DNA of 64,000 nt from UBA10649 sp037130755 (GCA_037130755.1 JBAXSI010000002.1:113904-177903); one strand, 5' to 3'. Shown: positions 8,441 through 17,281, numbered from the stretch's first letter. Made by a program: numbers and translations. The notes: generated by a model from the letters alone, not told the origin.

Positions 8441-10972
8441 CGGGTGGGTCGCCGTGCCGTGCGGGTTCACCAGATCCGTGATGCTCCCGTCCGCGGCGGG
8501 GATTGGCCCGGGTCGCCCGTAGAGGTAGCCCTGGCCGTGGGTCCAGCCCTGGGCGCGCAGGATGTCGGCCTGCTCGGTGGTCTCGATCCCTTCGGCGATG
8601 CTGACGATGTTGAGTCCGTGCGCGAGTCCGGCCAGTCCAGCGGCAAGGGCCCGTGACGTGTCGTCGGTGGTGAGCTGGCGGGTGAAGGTCAGGTCGAGTT
8701 TGAGCCCACTGACGGGGAGATCGCGGAGCAGCGCGATGGAGGAGTACCCGGTGCCGAAGTCGTCGACGTGAATCCCGATGCCTTGGTCGTGCAGATCGGC
8801 GAGGTCCTCGCGGGTGCGGTCGAGGACGGACAGGATGGCTGACTCCGTGACCTCGATGACGATGCGTCGCGGGTCGATGCCACGCGCGTGGATCCTCGCG
8901 AGGAAGCGGTCGTGCCATCCGGGTCGGGTGATCTGGCTGGGGGAGTTGTTGACGCTGATCGCCACCGTCACATCGGGCCGGTGCTGGAGGAGGTCGAAGA
9001 CCTGTTCCAGCACCTGGTCGTCGATCTCGTCGACGAGACCGGAGTCCTCAGCGACCTGCAGGAACTCCGCCGGCGCGAGCAGCCCGCGCAGGGGGTGATT
9101 CCAGCGGACGAGGGCCTCGTAACCAGCGACCGTGGCGTCGGGCAGCGACACGATGGGCTGGTAGTGCACGACGAACTGCCGCTCACCGATGGCCGTGCGC
9201 AGCTCGGCCTCGGTGACAAGACGCGCCATCGCCTCGGCGTGCATCTCGGGGTCGAAGAACGCCCACCGTGATCGTCCGGCAGCCTTGGCCCGGACCAGTG
9301 CTGAGTCGGTGTCACGCAGCAACGACATGGGAGTGGACGTCGGGTCGGACAGGACGATGCCGATGGAGGCGGACACCGTCACGGAATGTCCCCCGGCCAG
9401 GCCCACCTGGCTCACCGCCGCCCCGAGCCGTTCCGCGATCGCGATGGCCTCAATCTCGCCCTGGGTGCCGGGAGCGATGACAATGAACTCATCCGCGCCG
9501 AAGCGTCCGACCCGGTCCCCTGGGCGCAACGCGTGCGAGATCCGACCGGCCACGGCGACCAGCACCTCGTCTCCGACCGTGTGGCCCAGCGAGTCGTTGA
9601 CGATCTTGAAGTTGTCCAAGTCCAGGAAGAACACCGCAACCGCGGAGCCGGAACGCCGGGCGAGGGCCAGGTCGGACTCGAGAATGTCCAGGATCCAGAG
9701 CCGGTTGTAGAGCCCGGTGAGCGGGTCGTGAAGGGCGAGGAAGCGTAGCTGCTGCTGGGCCCGGTCCCGGTCGACCGACACCGAGACCAGGTGCGCTGCG
9801 TCCCGCCCGACCTGCTCCTCGCGGGCCGTCAGCGGCCGCGGCGGGTTCGATGTGAGCGTGAGTTCGCCGAGCCGTTCGTCACCGGCTCCGGCGATGGGGA
9901 TCGTGCAGGATCCGGGGTCCCTTGCCTCGACGGCTGCGGTGCTGCTCTCGCCCGCTGGCAGGTCGGCAGCCATCGGTGATGAGGTCCCGTCGCCTTCGAG
10001 GCGGATGGTGCAGCGCAGGCCCGGCAGTATCTCCTTCACGTTCGCCCGCACGAACGTGACGATCGAGTCGAGGGTGTCCCCGCGTGCGATCCGCTCGAAC
10101 GCCTGGCCCTGCTTCTCCACGAGCAGTTCCGCCTGCCTTCGGAGCGAGATGTCGCGGTAGGTGAGTGTGATGCCGTCGCCGAGCCGCGCGGCGTGCACGT
10201 CGAGGACCCGCCGGTCGGCCTCTTCGTGCCCGGTCGTGATCTCGAACGTTGCGGGGGCGCCGACCTCGAGCACACGCAGGCACTGCGCGTAGCACATCGA
10301 CGCGTGGGACCAGGATGCGGTGATCTCGCGAAGGCTCCGCCCGACCACCGCGTCGCCGCCGGCGAGTACGACGGCCTCGGGGTTGGCATCCACGCAGACG
10401 AGGTCGACGACGCCGCCGGCGTCGTCCCGGACAGCCTCGAGGATCACGATTGCGTCGACGAACGTGTCCATTGCCGAGCGCAGTCGCTCCGTGTTGACCG
10501 CAAGGGCAGTCGTCGCCGCTTGGCTGCTCGCCTCTGCTGTCTTCAGGGCCGCATTCTCAGCAACGAGTGCGAGCGCGCGCCGCACGGCGTCGCCCAGCCG
10601 TGCCGGGCGGTCCTTGAGGACATAGTCCCAAGCACCCTCGCGCAGCAGTTCGAGAGCGGCCTCCTCGCCGATCTGCCCGGACAGGAACACGAACGGGGTT
10701 TGGGGAGCGAGCCGTCGCGCCAGCCTGAGTGCCATCTCGCCGGACCAGCCGGGGATCCCGAAGTCGGACACGATCACTTCGGGGTCGAACCGGTCGAGTG
10801 CCTCGGTGAACGCCGCCTCGGTGTCGACGACCTCCACGACCGGGTGGAGTCCCTGGCCGGTGAGGGCGCGCACGGCGAGTTCAGCGTCGGCGGGATTGTC
10901 CTCCACGATCAGGACGCGCAAAGGCTTGGGAGCCACCGCGGTCCCGCCACCGGCGCCCACCGCGGTACTCAC
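8432..10972 (-). CDS. REC-PAS-GAF-GGDEF(degenerate)-EAL response regulator
   Basis: This 846-aa protein has a receiver domain (about residues 18-140, IVEDNPADAEL, phospho-acceptor Asp in VIVSDFGIPGW), a PAS-like domain (about 165-285), a GAF-like domain (about 295-420), a GGDEF-type domain and an EAL domain (about 590-835). The cyclase motif is GADEF at 492-496, and the usual ADxAMYxAK is TDSALVRAK, so cyclase activity is doubtful; an RPGD inhibitory-type site remains. EAL residues are intact (YEALVRW, EVTES, VDDFGTGYSS, LKLD, AEGIE), pointing to a phosphodiesterase switched by phosphorylation. The GTG start overlaps the upstream receiver gene stop by 4 bases (GTGA), implying translational coupling with the kinase operon. 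Confidence 0.92.
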   Translation of the reverse strand: MSTAVGAGGGTAVAPKPLRVLIVEDNPADAELAVRALTGQGLHPVVEVVDTEAAFTEALDRFDPEVIVSDFGIPGWSGEMALRLARRLAPQTPFVFLSGQIGEEAALELLREGAWDYVLKDRPARLGDAVRRALALVAENAALKTAEASSQAATTALAVNTERLRSAMDTFVDAIVILEAVRDDAGGVVDLVCVDANPEAVVLAGGDAVVGRSLREITASWSHASMCYAQCLRVLEVGAPATFEITTGHEEADRRVLDVHAARLGDGITLTYRDISLRRQAELLVEKQGQAFERIARGDTLDSIVTFVRANVKEILPGLRCTIRLEGDGTSSPMAADLPAGESSTAAVEARDPGSCTIPIAGAGDERLGELTLTSNPPRPLTAREEQVGRDAAHLVSVSVDRDRAQQQLRFLALHDPLTGLYNRLWILDILESDLALARRSGSAVAVFFLDLDNFKIVNDSLGHTVGDEVLVAVAGRISHALRPGDRVGRFGADEFIVIAPGTQGEIEAIAIAERLGAAVSQVGLAGGHSVTVSASIGIVLSDPTSTPMSLLRDTDSALVRAKAAGRSRWAFFDPEMHAEAMARLVTEAELRTAIGERQFVVHYQPIVSLPDATVAGYEALVRWNHPLRGLLAPAEFLQVAEDSGLVDEIDDQVLEQVFDLLQHRPDVTVAISVNNSPSQITRPGWHDRFLARIHARGIDPRRIVIEVTESAILSVLDRTREDLADLHDQGIGIHVDDFGTGYSSIALLRDLPVSGLKLDLTFTRQLTTDDTSRALAAGLAGLAHGLNIVSIAEGIETTEQADILRAQGWTHGQGYLYGRPGPIPAADGSITDLVNPHGTATHPPQ

Positions 10973-11397
10973 GGCGCGTCGGGCAGGGGTGGCGACTCGT
11001 TGATGAGCAGCCAGAACATGCCCAGCGTCTTGACCGCGTCGGAGAACTCCGCGAAACTCACGGGCTTGCGCACGTATGCGTTCGCACCTTCCTGGTAACT
11101 GGAGAGGATGTCCTCCTCCTGGAGGGATGAGGTGAGCACGACGACGGGGAGCAGACGGGTGTGGCTGGAACCGCGGATCCGGCGCAACACCTCAAGCCCG
11201 TCGATCTTGGGCAGCTTGAGGTCGAGCAGCACGAGGGAAGGCAGCGTTGCGCCGTCCCCGAACAGGTGCTCGAGCGCCTCAGCGCCGTCGTGCGCGACCA
11301 CGACGCTGTTGGCGACGTTGTTCTTGACCAATGCCCGCACGGTGAGGGCCTCGTCGTCGGGGTTGTCCTCGACGAGCAGGATATGGGCCTGGTTCAT
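10969..11397 (-). CDS. Single-domain response regulator (Rcp1/CheY-like)
   Basis: This 142-aa protein is one receiver domain: acidic pocket LLVEDNPDD near the N-terminus, phospho-acceptor Asp in LVLLDLKLPKIDG, the Thr/Ser switch in VVLTSS, and the conserved Lys in YVRKPVSF. It has no output domain. The long insert SLQEEDILSSYQEGANAYVRKP is typical of Rcp1-type regulators paired with phytochrome-like kinases. Its ATG overlaps the histidine kinase stop (ATGA) and its own stop overlaps the GTG of the REC-GGDEF-EAL gene, so the three are one coupled operon. By inference it is a phosphate shuttle or sink for the kinase at 11394-13361. Confidence 0.95.
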   Translation of the reverse strand: MNQAHILLVEDNPDDEALTVRALVKNNVANSVVVAHDGAEALEHLFGDGATLPSLVLLDLKLPKIDGLEVLRRIRGSSHTRLLPVVVLTSSLQEEDILSSYQEGANAYVRKPVSFAEFSDAVKTLGMFWLLINESPPLPDAP

Positions 11398-13361
11398 GTC
11401 TGCTCCGATGGGTTGAGGGTGAAGCGGAACGTGGCCCCTTCATCGACGGCGGCCTCGGCCCAGATGCGGCCACCGTGGCGCTCGACGATGCGTCGGGCGC
11501 TCGCCAGGCCAATGCCGTTGCCGGGGAACTCGCTGGAGGAGTGCAACCGCTGGAACGGCTGGAACAGCTTGTCAGAGTAGGCCGGGTCGAAGCCCGCGCC
11601 GTTGTCGCGCACCACAAGGCAGAAGGGGGCGTCCGTCACGGTCTCGGTGCCTACCTCGATGCAGGCGTCGGGTCGCTTCGAGGTGTACTTCCAAGCATTG
11701 TCGAGCAGGTTCTCCAGCACCGTGTGCAGCAGCGGCCCGTCCCCCCGGGCCTTCATGCCGGGCTCGATGACCACCTGGACTCGGCGGTCAGGGTCGCGGT
11801 CGGCCAGGCCCTCGAGGATCGTGGCGCACTCGGCGCTGACGTCTACCCCTTCGACGTGCAGCACGGCGCGCGACACCCGCGACAGCTGGAGCAGGTCGTC
11901 GATCAGCCCCGCCATCTGTCGACTGGCCGCCTCGATCCGGTGGGCATAGCCCCGGCCGGTCTCGTCGAGGGTGTCGGAGTACTCCTCCAGCAGCGCCTCA
12001 CTGAACCCGCTCATCGCTCGTAGCGGCGATCGCAGGTCGTGCGACACCGAATAGGTGAACGCCTCTAGCTCGGCGTTCGCGCGCCGGATCTCGTCTGTGC
12101 GCTGCTCCACACGTTGCTCCAGGACCGCGTTCAACTGCCTGACCTCGGCTTCCGCCGCCATCCGGTGTCTGGATTCCCGGGCGACTACCTCTTCCGCGCT
12201 CTTGCGTTCGGTGACGTCGCGGCTCGACTCGATCACGTGGGCGACGGACCCGTCCGGGCCGAACTCCGGGGCGACGCTCGTCTCATACCAGCGGTGCCCC
12301 TCCGCGTTGTCGATCTCGAACTCGAACGTGACCGGCTCGCCGGTGGTGAACACCGTTCGGCGATGGACGTCCCACGACTGAGCGAGTTCGGCCGGGTAAC
12401 CCATCTCCTCGAACGTCTTCCCGATCCACCGCTCGGCCGGAATGCCGGAGATCTCCACGACCCGATGGTTGACGAACTCCACCAGGCCGTCGGCGCCGAT
12501 TCGGATCGTGGTGTCAGGCGAGGTATCGAGCACGGCCCGCAACAACTCCTCGCCGGCGACCAGTGCCTGCTGCGCTGCTTTGCGCTCGGTGATGTCGCGT
12601 GCGGCGGCGAAGACTCCGGCGACGTCGCCGTCGGGGTCGCGGTAGACGGAGGCGTTGTAGAGCACGTCGGTGACGGAGCCGTCGACGTTCCGGATCGCCA
12701 GCGGGTAGTCGGTGACTGAGCCAGCGGCGAATGCCTCGCGGTAGCCGGCACGGGCCTGGTCGGGGTCGGTGAAGTAGCCGGCGAAGTCACTGCCGATCAG
12801 GGCCTGCCTTGGGACGCCAGTGGCCGTCACGGTGGCCGCGTTGACGTCGGTGATGACGCCGCCAGGACTGATCGTGACCAGCGGGTCAAGGCTCGCCTCG
12901 AGCAGGGACCGCGCATACCCGGACACCCGGACGAGCTCCTCCTCGACCCGCACTCGGTCCTCGATGTCGACGATCAGGGCCCGGTTCGCGTTCTCCCGGT
13001 CCGTGACATCGATGAAGGTCACGGTGACCTGCTCCAGCTGCCCGCTATCGTCGACGCTGGGAAGTGCATTGACCTCCAGCCAGACATCGGGTCCCGCGGA
13101 CGGCCGGACGATCATGGTCAGCCCGTGAACCGGCTCCATTGACGAGATCACCTGCATCACGGGGAACCGCTCCAGAGCCATCGGGGAGTGGTCGGCCTCC
13201 AGGAACACCCAGCTGGGATCGGTCGCGAGTCGGCCTTCAAGATCCTGGAGTCCGAGGAGGGCCCGTGCGCGGTCGTTGGCCTCGATGATCGCGGTGTCGG
13301 CAGCGTGGACCACCACTCCGGCGCTCAGGGCGGCCAGAAGTGCTTCGTATCGGCTCGTCAC
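11394..13361 (-). CDS. Soluble PAS sensor histidine kinase
   Basis: This 655-aa protein has three PAS domains (the second and third match PAS units of the neighbouring GGDEF-EAL proteins), a coiled segment (QLNAVLEQRVEQRTDEIRRA), a HisKA domain with H-box SHDLRSPL, and a HATPase domain with N-box NLLDNAWKYT, G1 DNGAGFD and G2 GNGIGLA. There is no membrane segment, so it senses a cytoplasmic cue. I chose GTG 13361 because GGGAGG lies 8 bases upstream; a GTG at 13382 would add 7 residues but has no site. It is first in the operon with two receiver proteins (4-base overlaps), so it likely phosphorylates one or both and controls c-di-GMP turnover. Confidence 0.93.
   Translation of the reverse strand: MTSRYEALLAALSAGVVVHAADTAIIEANDRARALLGLQDLEGRLATDPSWVFLEADHSPMALERFPVMQVISSMEPVHGLTMIVRPSAGPDVWLEVNALPSVDDSGQLEQVTVTFIDVTDRENANRALIVDIEDRVRVEEELVRVSGYARSLLEASLDPLVTISPGGVITDVNAATVTATGVPRQALIGSDFAGYFTDPDQARAGYREAFAAGSVTDYPLAIRNVDGSVTDVLYNASVYRDPDGDVAGVFAAARDITERKAAQQALVAGEELLRAVLDTSPDTTIRIGADGLVEFVNHRVVEISGIPAERWIGKTFEEMGYPAELAQSWDVHRRTVFTTGEPVTFEFEIDNAEGHRWYETSVAPEFGPDGSVAHVIESSRDVTERKSAEEVVARESRHRMAAEAEVRQLNAVLEQRVEQRTDEIRRANAELEAFTYSVSHDLRSPLRAMSGFSEALLEEYSDTLDETGRGYAHRIEAASRQMAGLIDDLLQLSRVSRAVLHVEGVDVSAECATILEGLADRDPDRRVQVVIEPGMKARGDGPLLHTVLENLLDNAWKYTSKRPDACIEVGTETVTDAPFCLVVRDNGAGFDPAYSDKLFQPFQRLHSSSEFPGNGIGLASARRIVERHGGRIWAEAAVDEGATFRFTLNPSEQT
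12195..12560 (-). repeat. PAS cassette A, copy in the histidine kinase gene
   Basis: This copy encodes EELLRAVLDTSPD through SRDVTERK. It shares long identical DNA runs with the copies at 15228-15978, for example in the part encoding EFGPDGxVAHVI and the WYETSVAPE segment. Boundaries are estimated by eye. Confidence 0.65.
12565..12960 (-). repeat. PAS cassette B, copy in the histidine kinase gene
   Basis: This copy encodes SLLEASLDPLVTISPG through FAAARDITERK and matches 6150-6545 in the GGDEF-EAL gene. Several runs, such as the part encoding SVTDYPLA and NVDG, are nearly the same in DNA. Boundaries are estimated by eye. Confidence 0.6.
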
Positions 13362-13495
13362 GAGATCCCACCTCCCGACCACTCGGGGGATTCGTCACTC
13401 CATACTTGACAGCCCTGCGCTTTCGAGGCTACACCCCGCTGCCCCCCGACGCGGCGTCGTGCGATCGGTGACCACCGTGGACGGTTGCGACCATC

Positions 13496-13532
13496 GGGCG
13501 ACGGCGGGCACGCCTTTGCACACCGCCGGCCC
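13496..13532 (-). terminator. Possible hairpin after the 13535-16825 gene
   Basis: Two bases past the stop codon, the minus strand can pair GGGC with GCCC and GGCGG with CCGCC around a 15-base loop. There is no T-run, so it may be a weak or Rho-assisted terminator, or only a chance GC-rich hairpin. Confidence 0.35.
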
Positions 13533-13534
13533 AT

Positions 13535-16500
13535 TCAGTGGCACGGGTACGTGTGGTCCAGGAGTGGGGTGATCTGGTCGGGGGGGAGGGCGAGGGAGTA
13601 GAGGTAGCCCTGCGCCGATGGGCACCCCATGTCGCGGAGGTGGGTGGCCTGCTCGGGGTGTTCGACGCCTTCGGCGGTGACGGTGATGTCGAGGATGGTG
13701 GCCAGGGCGATGATGCCGGCGACGAGGCGGTGGTCGTGGTCGGGGAGGGTGGTGTCGGTGATGAAGCTGCGGTCGATCTTGATCACGTCGATGGGGTACT
13801 GGTGAAGGTAGGTCAGGGAGGCGTAGCCGGTGCCGAAGTCGTCGAGGGCGATGCCGATGCCGCGGGCGTGGAGGCCGGCGAGGTTGTTGCGCGCGGTGGC
13901 GGTCTGGCGCAGCAGCGCGGTCTCGGTGATCTCGATGCACAGCAGCGCGGGGTCCAGGCCGCTGGCCGCCAGGGCGTCGTCGATCGCGGGCAGCAGTCCG
14001 GTCTCGGCGAGTTGGAGGGCGGAGGTGTTGACGCGGACGGTGATGGGCCGGTCGGGGCGGGCGGTGGCCCAGGCGGCGCCCTGGGCGCTGGCCTGGTTCA
14101 GGGCCCAGTCGCCGATGACCAGGATCAGCCCGGTGTCCTCGGCGACGTCGATGAACCGGTCGGCGGTCCACACCGTCCCGTCGGGGTGGTGCCAGCGCAG
14201 CAGCGCCTCCACGGCGATCACCGCCCCGGTGGCCAGGTCGATCTCGGGCTGGTACCACACGGCGAGCTGGTCGCGTTCGAGGGCGTGCCGCAGGTCGGTC
14301 TCGACAACGCGACGGGTGGCGGCGCTGATGCGCAGGTCCTCGTTGAACACGGCCACCCGGTCGCGGCCCGCGTCCTTGGCGGCATACATCGCGGTATCGG
14401 CCTCCCGCAGGAGGTCTCCGGGGTCGGGTGCTGCAGCGACGTCACCGGCGATGGCCACCCCGATGCTCGCCGTGGAGTACAGCTCCGCCCCGGCAAGGGT
14501 GAAAGGAGCCCGGAACGCGTCCACCAGCCGCCCGGCTGCCCGCACGGCCTCGGTCGGGTCGTCCAGGTCGCGCATCACGATCACGAACTCGTCCCCGCCG
14601 AGGCGGGCCACGAGGTCCCCGGCACGCACGACGTGCTCGATCCGAGCTGCGGCGGCGACCAGCAGGTCATCACCGGCGGTGTGCCCCAGGGTGTCGTTGA
14701 CGTTCTTGAACCGGTCCAGGTCCATCATCAGGACTGCCGCCGGCCGGCCCGACCGCTGTCTCGCGCTCACCGCCCTGGTGATCTCGTCCAGCAGTGCCGC
14801 CCGGTTCGCCAGCCCGGTCAGCGGGTCTCGGGTGGCCAGCGCCTGCAGCACGTCGCTGGCGTTCTTGCGTTCGGTGATGTCGAGCGCCACCCCCTGAACT
14901 CCGGTGATTCCTCCCGCGGGGTTGCGTACCGCCTCGCCGCGAGCGAGCATCCACCCGTGGGTGCCGTCGGGTCGGACCATCTCCAGTTCCAGCTCGTAGG
15001 GGGAACCAGTTGTCTGGGTCTGGGAGATGGCGGTATTCATGCGAAGCAGGCTCTCCGGGGTGAAGAAGCGATCGGACTCGGCGTAGTCCGGGACTGGGCT
15101 CTCCGGGTCCAGGCCCCGCATCAGGTACATCTCCTGCGACAGCGTGACCTGATTCGTGGCCAGGTCCAAGGTCCAACTGCCGACATGGGCGATCCGCTGC
15201 GCCTGCTCCAACTGCGACTGGCTCGCCCGCAGCGCCTCCTCCGCCGCCTTGCGCTCCGTGATGTCACGACTCGTCAGGATCACGTGGGCGACCGCCCCGT
15301 CCGGGCCGAACTCCGGGGCGACGCTCGTCTCGTACCACCGGTGACCCTCGGCGTTGTCGATCTCGAACTCGTAGGCGACAGGCTCGCCGGTCTCGAACGC
15401 ACGTCGGTCGTGGGCCTCCCAACTCGTCGCGAGGTCGGCCGGGTAGCCCATCTCGATGAATGTCCTTCCGATCCAGTCGTCGAACTGGATTCCGGACACG
15501 GCGATTACCCGACCGTTCACGTACTCGATCCGACCCTCGCTACCGACCCGTATAGTCAGGTCATTCGACGTGTCGAGCACCACCCGCAACAACTCCTCGC
15601 TTGCGACCAGTGCCTGCTGCGCTTCCTTACGGTCGGTGATGTCGCGGCTCGTCTCGATCACATGGGCGACCGCCCCGTCCGGGCCGAACTCCGGGGCGAC
15701 GCTCGTCTCATACCAGCGGTGACCGTCGGCGTTGTCGATCTCGAACTCGAACGTGACCGGTTCCCCGGTGGCGAACACGCGCTGGCGCTGGGCGTCCCAG
15801 CTCTGAGCCAGCTGGACCGGGTAGCCCATCTCCTCGAACGTCTTCCCGATCCACTGTTCGAAAGGGATGCCGGAGATCTCCACGACCCGTTTGTTCACGT
15901 ACTTAATCCGGCCGTCGAGGCCGATCCGTATCGTGGTGTCCCGCGACGTGTCGAGCACCGTCCTCAATGACTCCTGAGCGGCGGCCAGCGCTTTCCGGGC
16001 GAGTACCTCGTCCTGTATGTCTCGTTGAGTTGCGATCCTGCCGATCGTTCCGCGCTCGTCGACGACAGCGGCGCTGACCACGCCGCCCATCCACCGGTAC
16101 TCACCACTGGCCATGCGCGACCGCAGCTCGAAGCGCACCCCGGTCTCCCCGCCAGTTGTGCGGGTCCGCACTTGAGGTACGACCGCGAGATCGTCCGGAT
16201 GGACGAGATCCGTGCCCTTGGTGCCCACCAGGTCATCCGGTTCGTATCCCAAGACCAGTCGGACACTCGGTGACACCCACAGGAAGACACCGTCGGGGTT
16301 GATCAGGCTGACCATGTCGGTGCTGTTCTCCGCCAGCAGCCGGTAGCGGCGCTCGCTGTTCTCAAGTGCCTCCTCCGCAAGCACTCGGTCCTCGATGTCG
16401 GTGATGATCGAGAACAGCAGGGGCGTACCGTCGCGAATGGGGGAGGAGTGCACGTCCACCCTGCGGATCTCGCCGCTGGCCAAGCGATGCGGCGCTACGA

Positions 16501-16825
16501 AATGGCCGTGCGCACGGGATGCTGCTTTCGCCAACAGGCCAGCCACCTCGTCGGCAGGCATCACGTTGATGTCGGTGATCGACATCGAGCGCATGTCGTC
16601 CACGCTGTATCCGTAGAACGAGGCCGCCGACGGATTTGCGTCAACGATTTCCTCTGTTTCGGGGTCGATGAGCAGCATCACCGCATCGTGGTCGTGGAAC
16701 ACCGCGTCGAAGCGGTGCACGCCGGCGAGAACCTCGACGTCCGAGGCTTGGCTCGTGCCAAGGTGAGCGGCGGGTCCGTTTTCGTCTCCCGGGCCACCGC
16801 GTTGACCGTGGTCTTGGCCGGCCAT
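13535..16825 (-). CDS. Five-PAS GGDEF-EAL c-di-GMP signalling protein
   Basis: This 1096-aa soluble protein has five PAS domains (about residues 35-660), a GGDEF domain (VARLGGDEF, with RAGD as inhibitory site) and an EAL domain (about 835-1090) with VEALLRW, ITETALL, LDDFGTGYASL, KIDRSF and AEGVE. PAS3 and PAS4 are near copies of each other. The GGDEF-EAL part is strongly similar to that of the 3339-6965 protein, including WHHPDG, QYPIDVIKIDRSFI and VTAEGVEHPEQA. The ATG at 16825 has AAAGGGGGA upstream. Both catalytic halves look intact; the dominant activity cannot be told. It is probably a duplicate of the 3339-6965 gene, with PAS units rearranged. Confidence 0.93.
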   Translation of the reverse strand: MAGQDHGQRGGPGDENGPAAHLGTSQASDVEVLAGVHRFDAVFHDHDAVMLLIDPETEEIVDANPSAASFYGYSVDDMRSMSITDINVMPADEVAGLLAKAASRAHGHFVAPHRLASGEIRRVDVHSSPIRDGTPLLFSIITDIEDRVLAEEALENSERRYRLLAENSTDMVSLINPDGVFLWVSPSVRLVLGYEPDDLVGTKGTDLVHPDDLAVVPQVRTRTTGGETGVRFELRSRMASGEYRWMGGVVSAAVVDERGTIGRIATQRDIQDEVLARKALAAAQESLRTVLDTSRDTTIRIGLDGRIKYVNKRVVEISGIPFEQWIGKTFEEMGYPVQLAQSWDAQRQRVFATGEPVTFEFEIDNADGHRWYETSVAPEFGPDGAVAHVIETSRDITDRKEAQQALVASEELLRVVLDTSNDLTIRVGSEGRIEYVNGRVIAVSGIQFDDWIGRTFIEMGYPADLATSWEAHDRRAFETGEPVAYEFEIDNAEGHRWYETSVAPEFGPDGAVAHVILTSRDITERKAAEEALRASQSQLEQAQRIAHVGSWTLDLATNQVTLSQEMYLMRGLDPESPVPDYAESDRFFTPESLLRMNTAISQTQTTGSPYELELEMVRPDGTHGWMLARGEAVRNPAGGITGVQGVALDITERKNASDVLQALATRDPLTGLANRAALLDEITRAVSARQRSGRPAAVLMMDLDRFKNVNDTLGHTAGDDLLVAAAARIEHVVRAGDLVARLGGDEFVIVMRDLDDPTEAVRAAGRLVDAFRAPFTLAGAELYSTASIGVAIAGDVAAAPDPGDLLREADTAMYAAKDAGRDRVAVFNEDLRISAATRRVVETDLRHALERDQLAVWYQPEIDLATGAVIAVEALLRWHHPDGTVWTADRFIDVAEDTGLILVIGDWALNQASAQGAAWATARPDRPITVRVNTSALQLAETGLLPAIDDALAASGLDPALLCIEITETALLRQTATARNNLAGLHARGIGIALDDFGTGYASLTYLHQYPIDVIKIDRSFITDTTLPDHDHRLVAGIIALATILDITVTAEGVEHPEQATHLRDMGCPSAQGYLYSLALPPDQITPLLDHTYPCH
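15228..15978 (-). repeat. Tandem pair of PAS cassette A
   Basis: Two adjacent units of about 375 bp (roughly 15606-15978 and 15228-15605) encode consecutive PAS domains with shared segments such as WYETSVAPEFGPDGAVAHVI. The DNA around 15290-15370 and 15665-15745 is almost the same, so the pair probably arose by recent tandem duplication or gene conversion. Confidence 0.7.
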
Positions 16826-16929
16826 CGCTGTCCCCCTTTAGGCAAGTGGCGACTGGAACCCCGTCGTGAGCAGCGTAGACCCGCCATCGGCCGCAAAGCC
16901 GCCGTCGGGGCCGGCGAGGGATCCGGTCG

Positions 16930-16990
16930 GGGGTGGTGGAGGAGAGGGGTGATCTGGTCTGGGGTAGTGCGGGGTAGTACTGGAAGCCTG
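16930..16990 (-). pseudogene. Possible decayed scrap of a GGDEF-EAL gene 3' end
   Basis: On the minus strand this segment aligns in order with the last bases of the 13535-16825 gene. It shares a 14-base identity (GACCAGATCACCCC, encoding DQITP in the intact gene), then CTCCT and ACCAC, and a similar run before it (tactacccc against tactccctc). It is frameshifted and has no start. It may be the tail of a third, lost copy. The stretch 16826-17079 holds nothing else I recognise. Confidence 0.4.
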
Positions 16991-17079
16991 CTGCGGGAGA
17001 GAGCGTCCCCTTGTGCCGTGAGCGCATCTGACTCGGCATCGGGGGGTAGCCCAGCCCAGTGACCCTGCCAACAACTACT

Positions 17080-17156
17080 TGGGGTGAGTGACGGGACTTG
17101 AACCCGCGACCACCTGGACCACAACCAGGTGCTCTACCAGCTGAGCTACACCCACC
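17080..17156 (-). tRNA. tRNA-His (GTG anticodon)
   Basis: The minus strand folds as a cloverleaf. The acceptor GTGGGTG pairs with CACTCAC, the D arm is GCTC-AGCTGGTA-GAGC, the anticodon arm is CCTGG-TTGTGGT-CCAGG with anticodon GTG, and the T arm is GCGGG-TTCAAGT-CCCGT. A G at 17156 fits the extra G(-1) of tRNA-His, opposite C73 at 17083, and CCA is encoded at 17080-17082. Confidence 0.96.
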
Positions 17157-17281
17157 ATGAGCATCGCGGTGCCGGGGGCGCCGTCCTGTCATCCCGCCGC
17201 GAAGCGGGAAGGTGATTCTATCGAAGCCAGGTCCGGTGTCTCATCGGACCCGACCTTCGAGCCAGATCGGTACGCGGCTGC

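Noticed and set aside
13406..13434. TTGACA with a possible -10 17 bases later on the plus strand
   Set aside because: No plus-strand gene follows, the -10 (CTACAC) is poor, and genes on both sides are on the minus strand.
13538..15970. Plus-strand open frame of about 810 codons antisense to the five-PAS GGDEF-EAL gene
   Set aside because: Same reason: it mirrors the codon structure of the real gene and has no recognisable domain or ribosome site.
15228..15978. Repeated DNA as a CRISPR array
   Set aside because: The repeats are about 375 bp, adjacent and coding for PAS domains; no short repeats with unique spacers occur in the window.
17190..17215. CCCGC/GCGGG hairpin between orn and tRNA-His as a terminator
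   Set aside because: Only 5 bp, no T-run, and it could equally be part of tRNA precursor processing; too weak to list as a feature.
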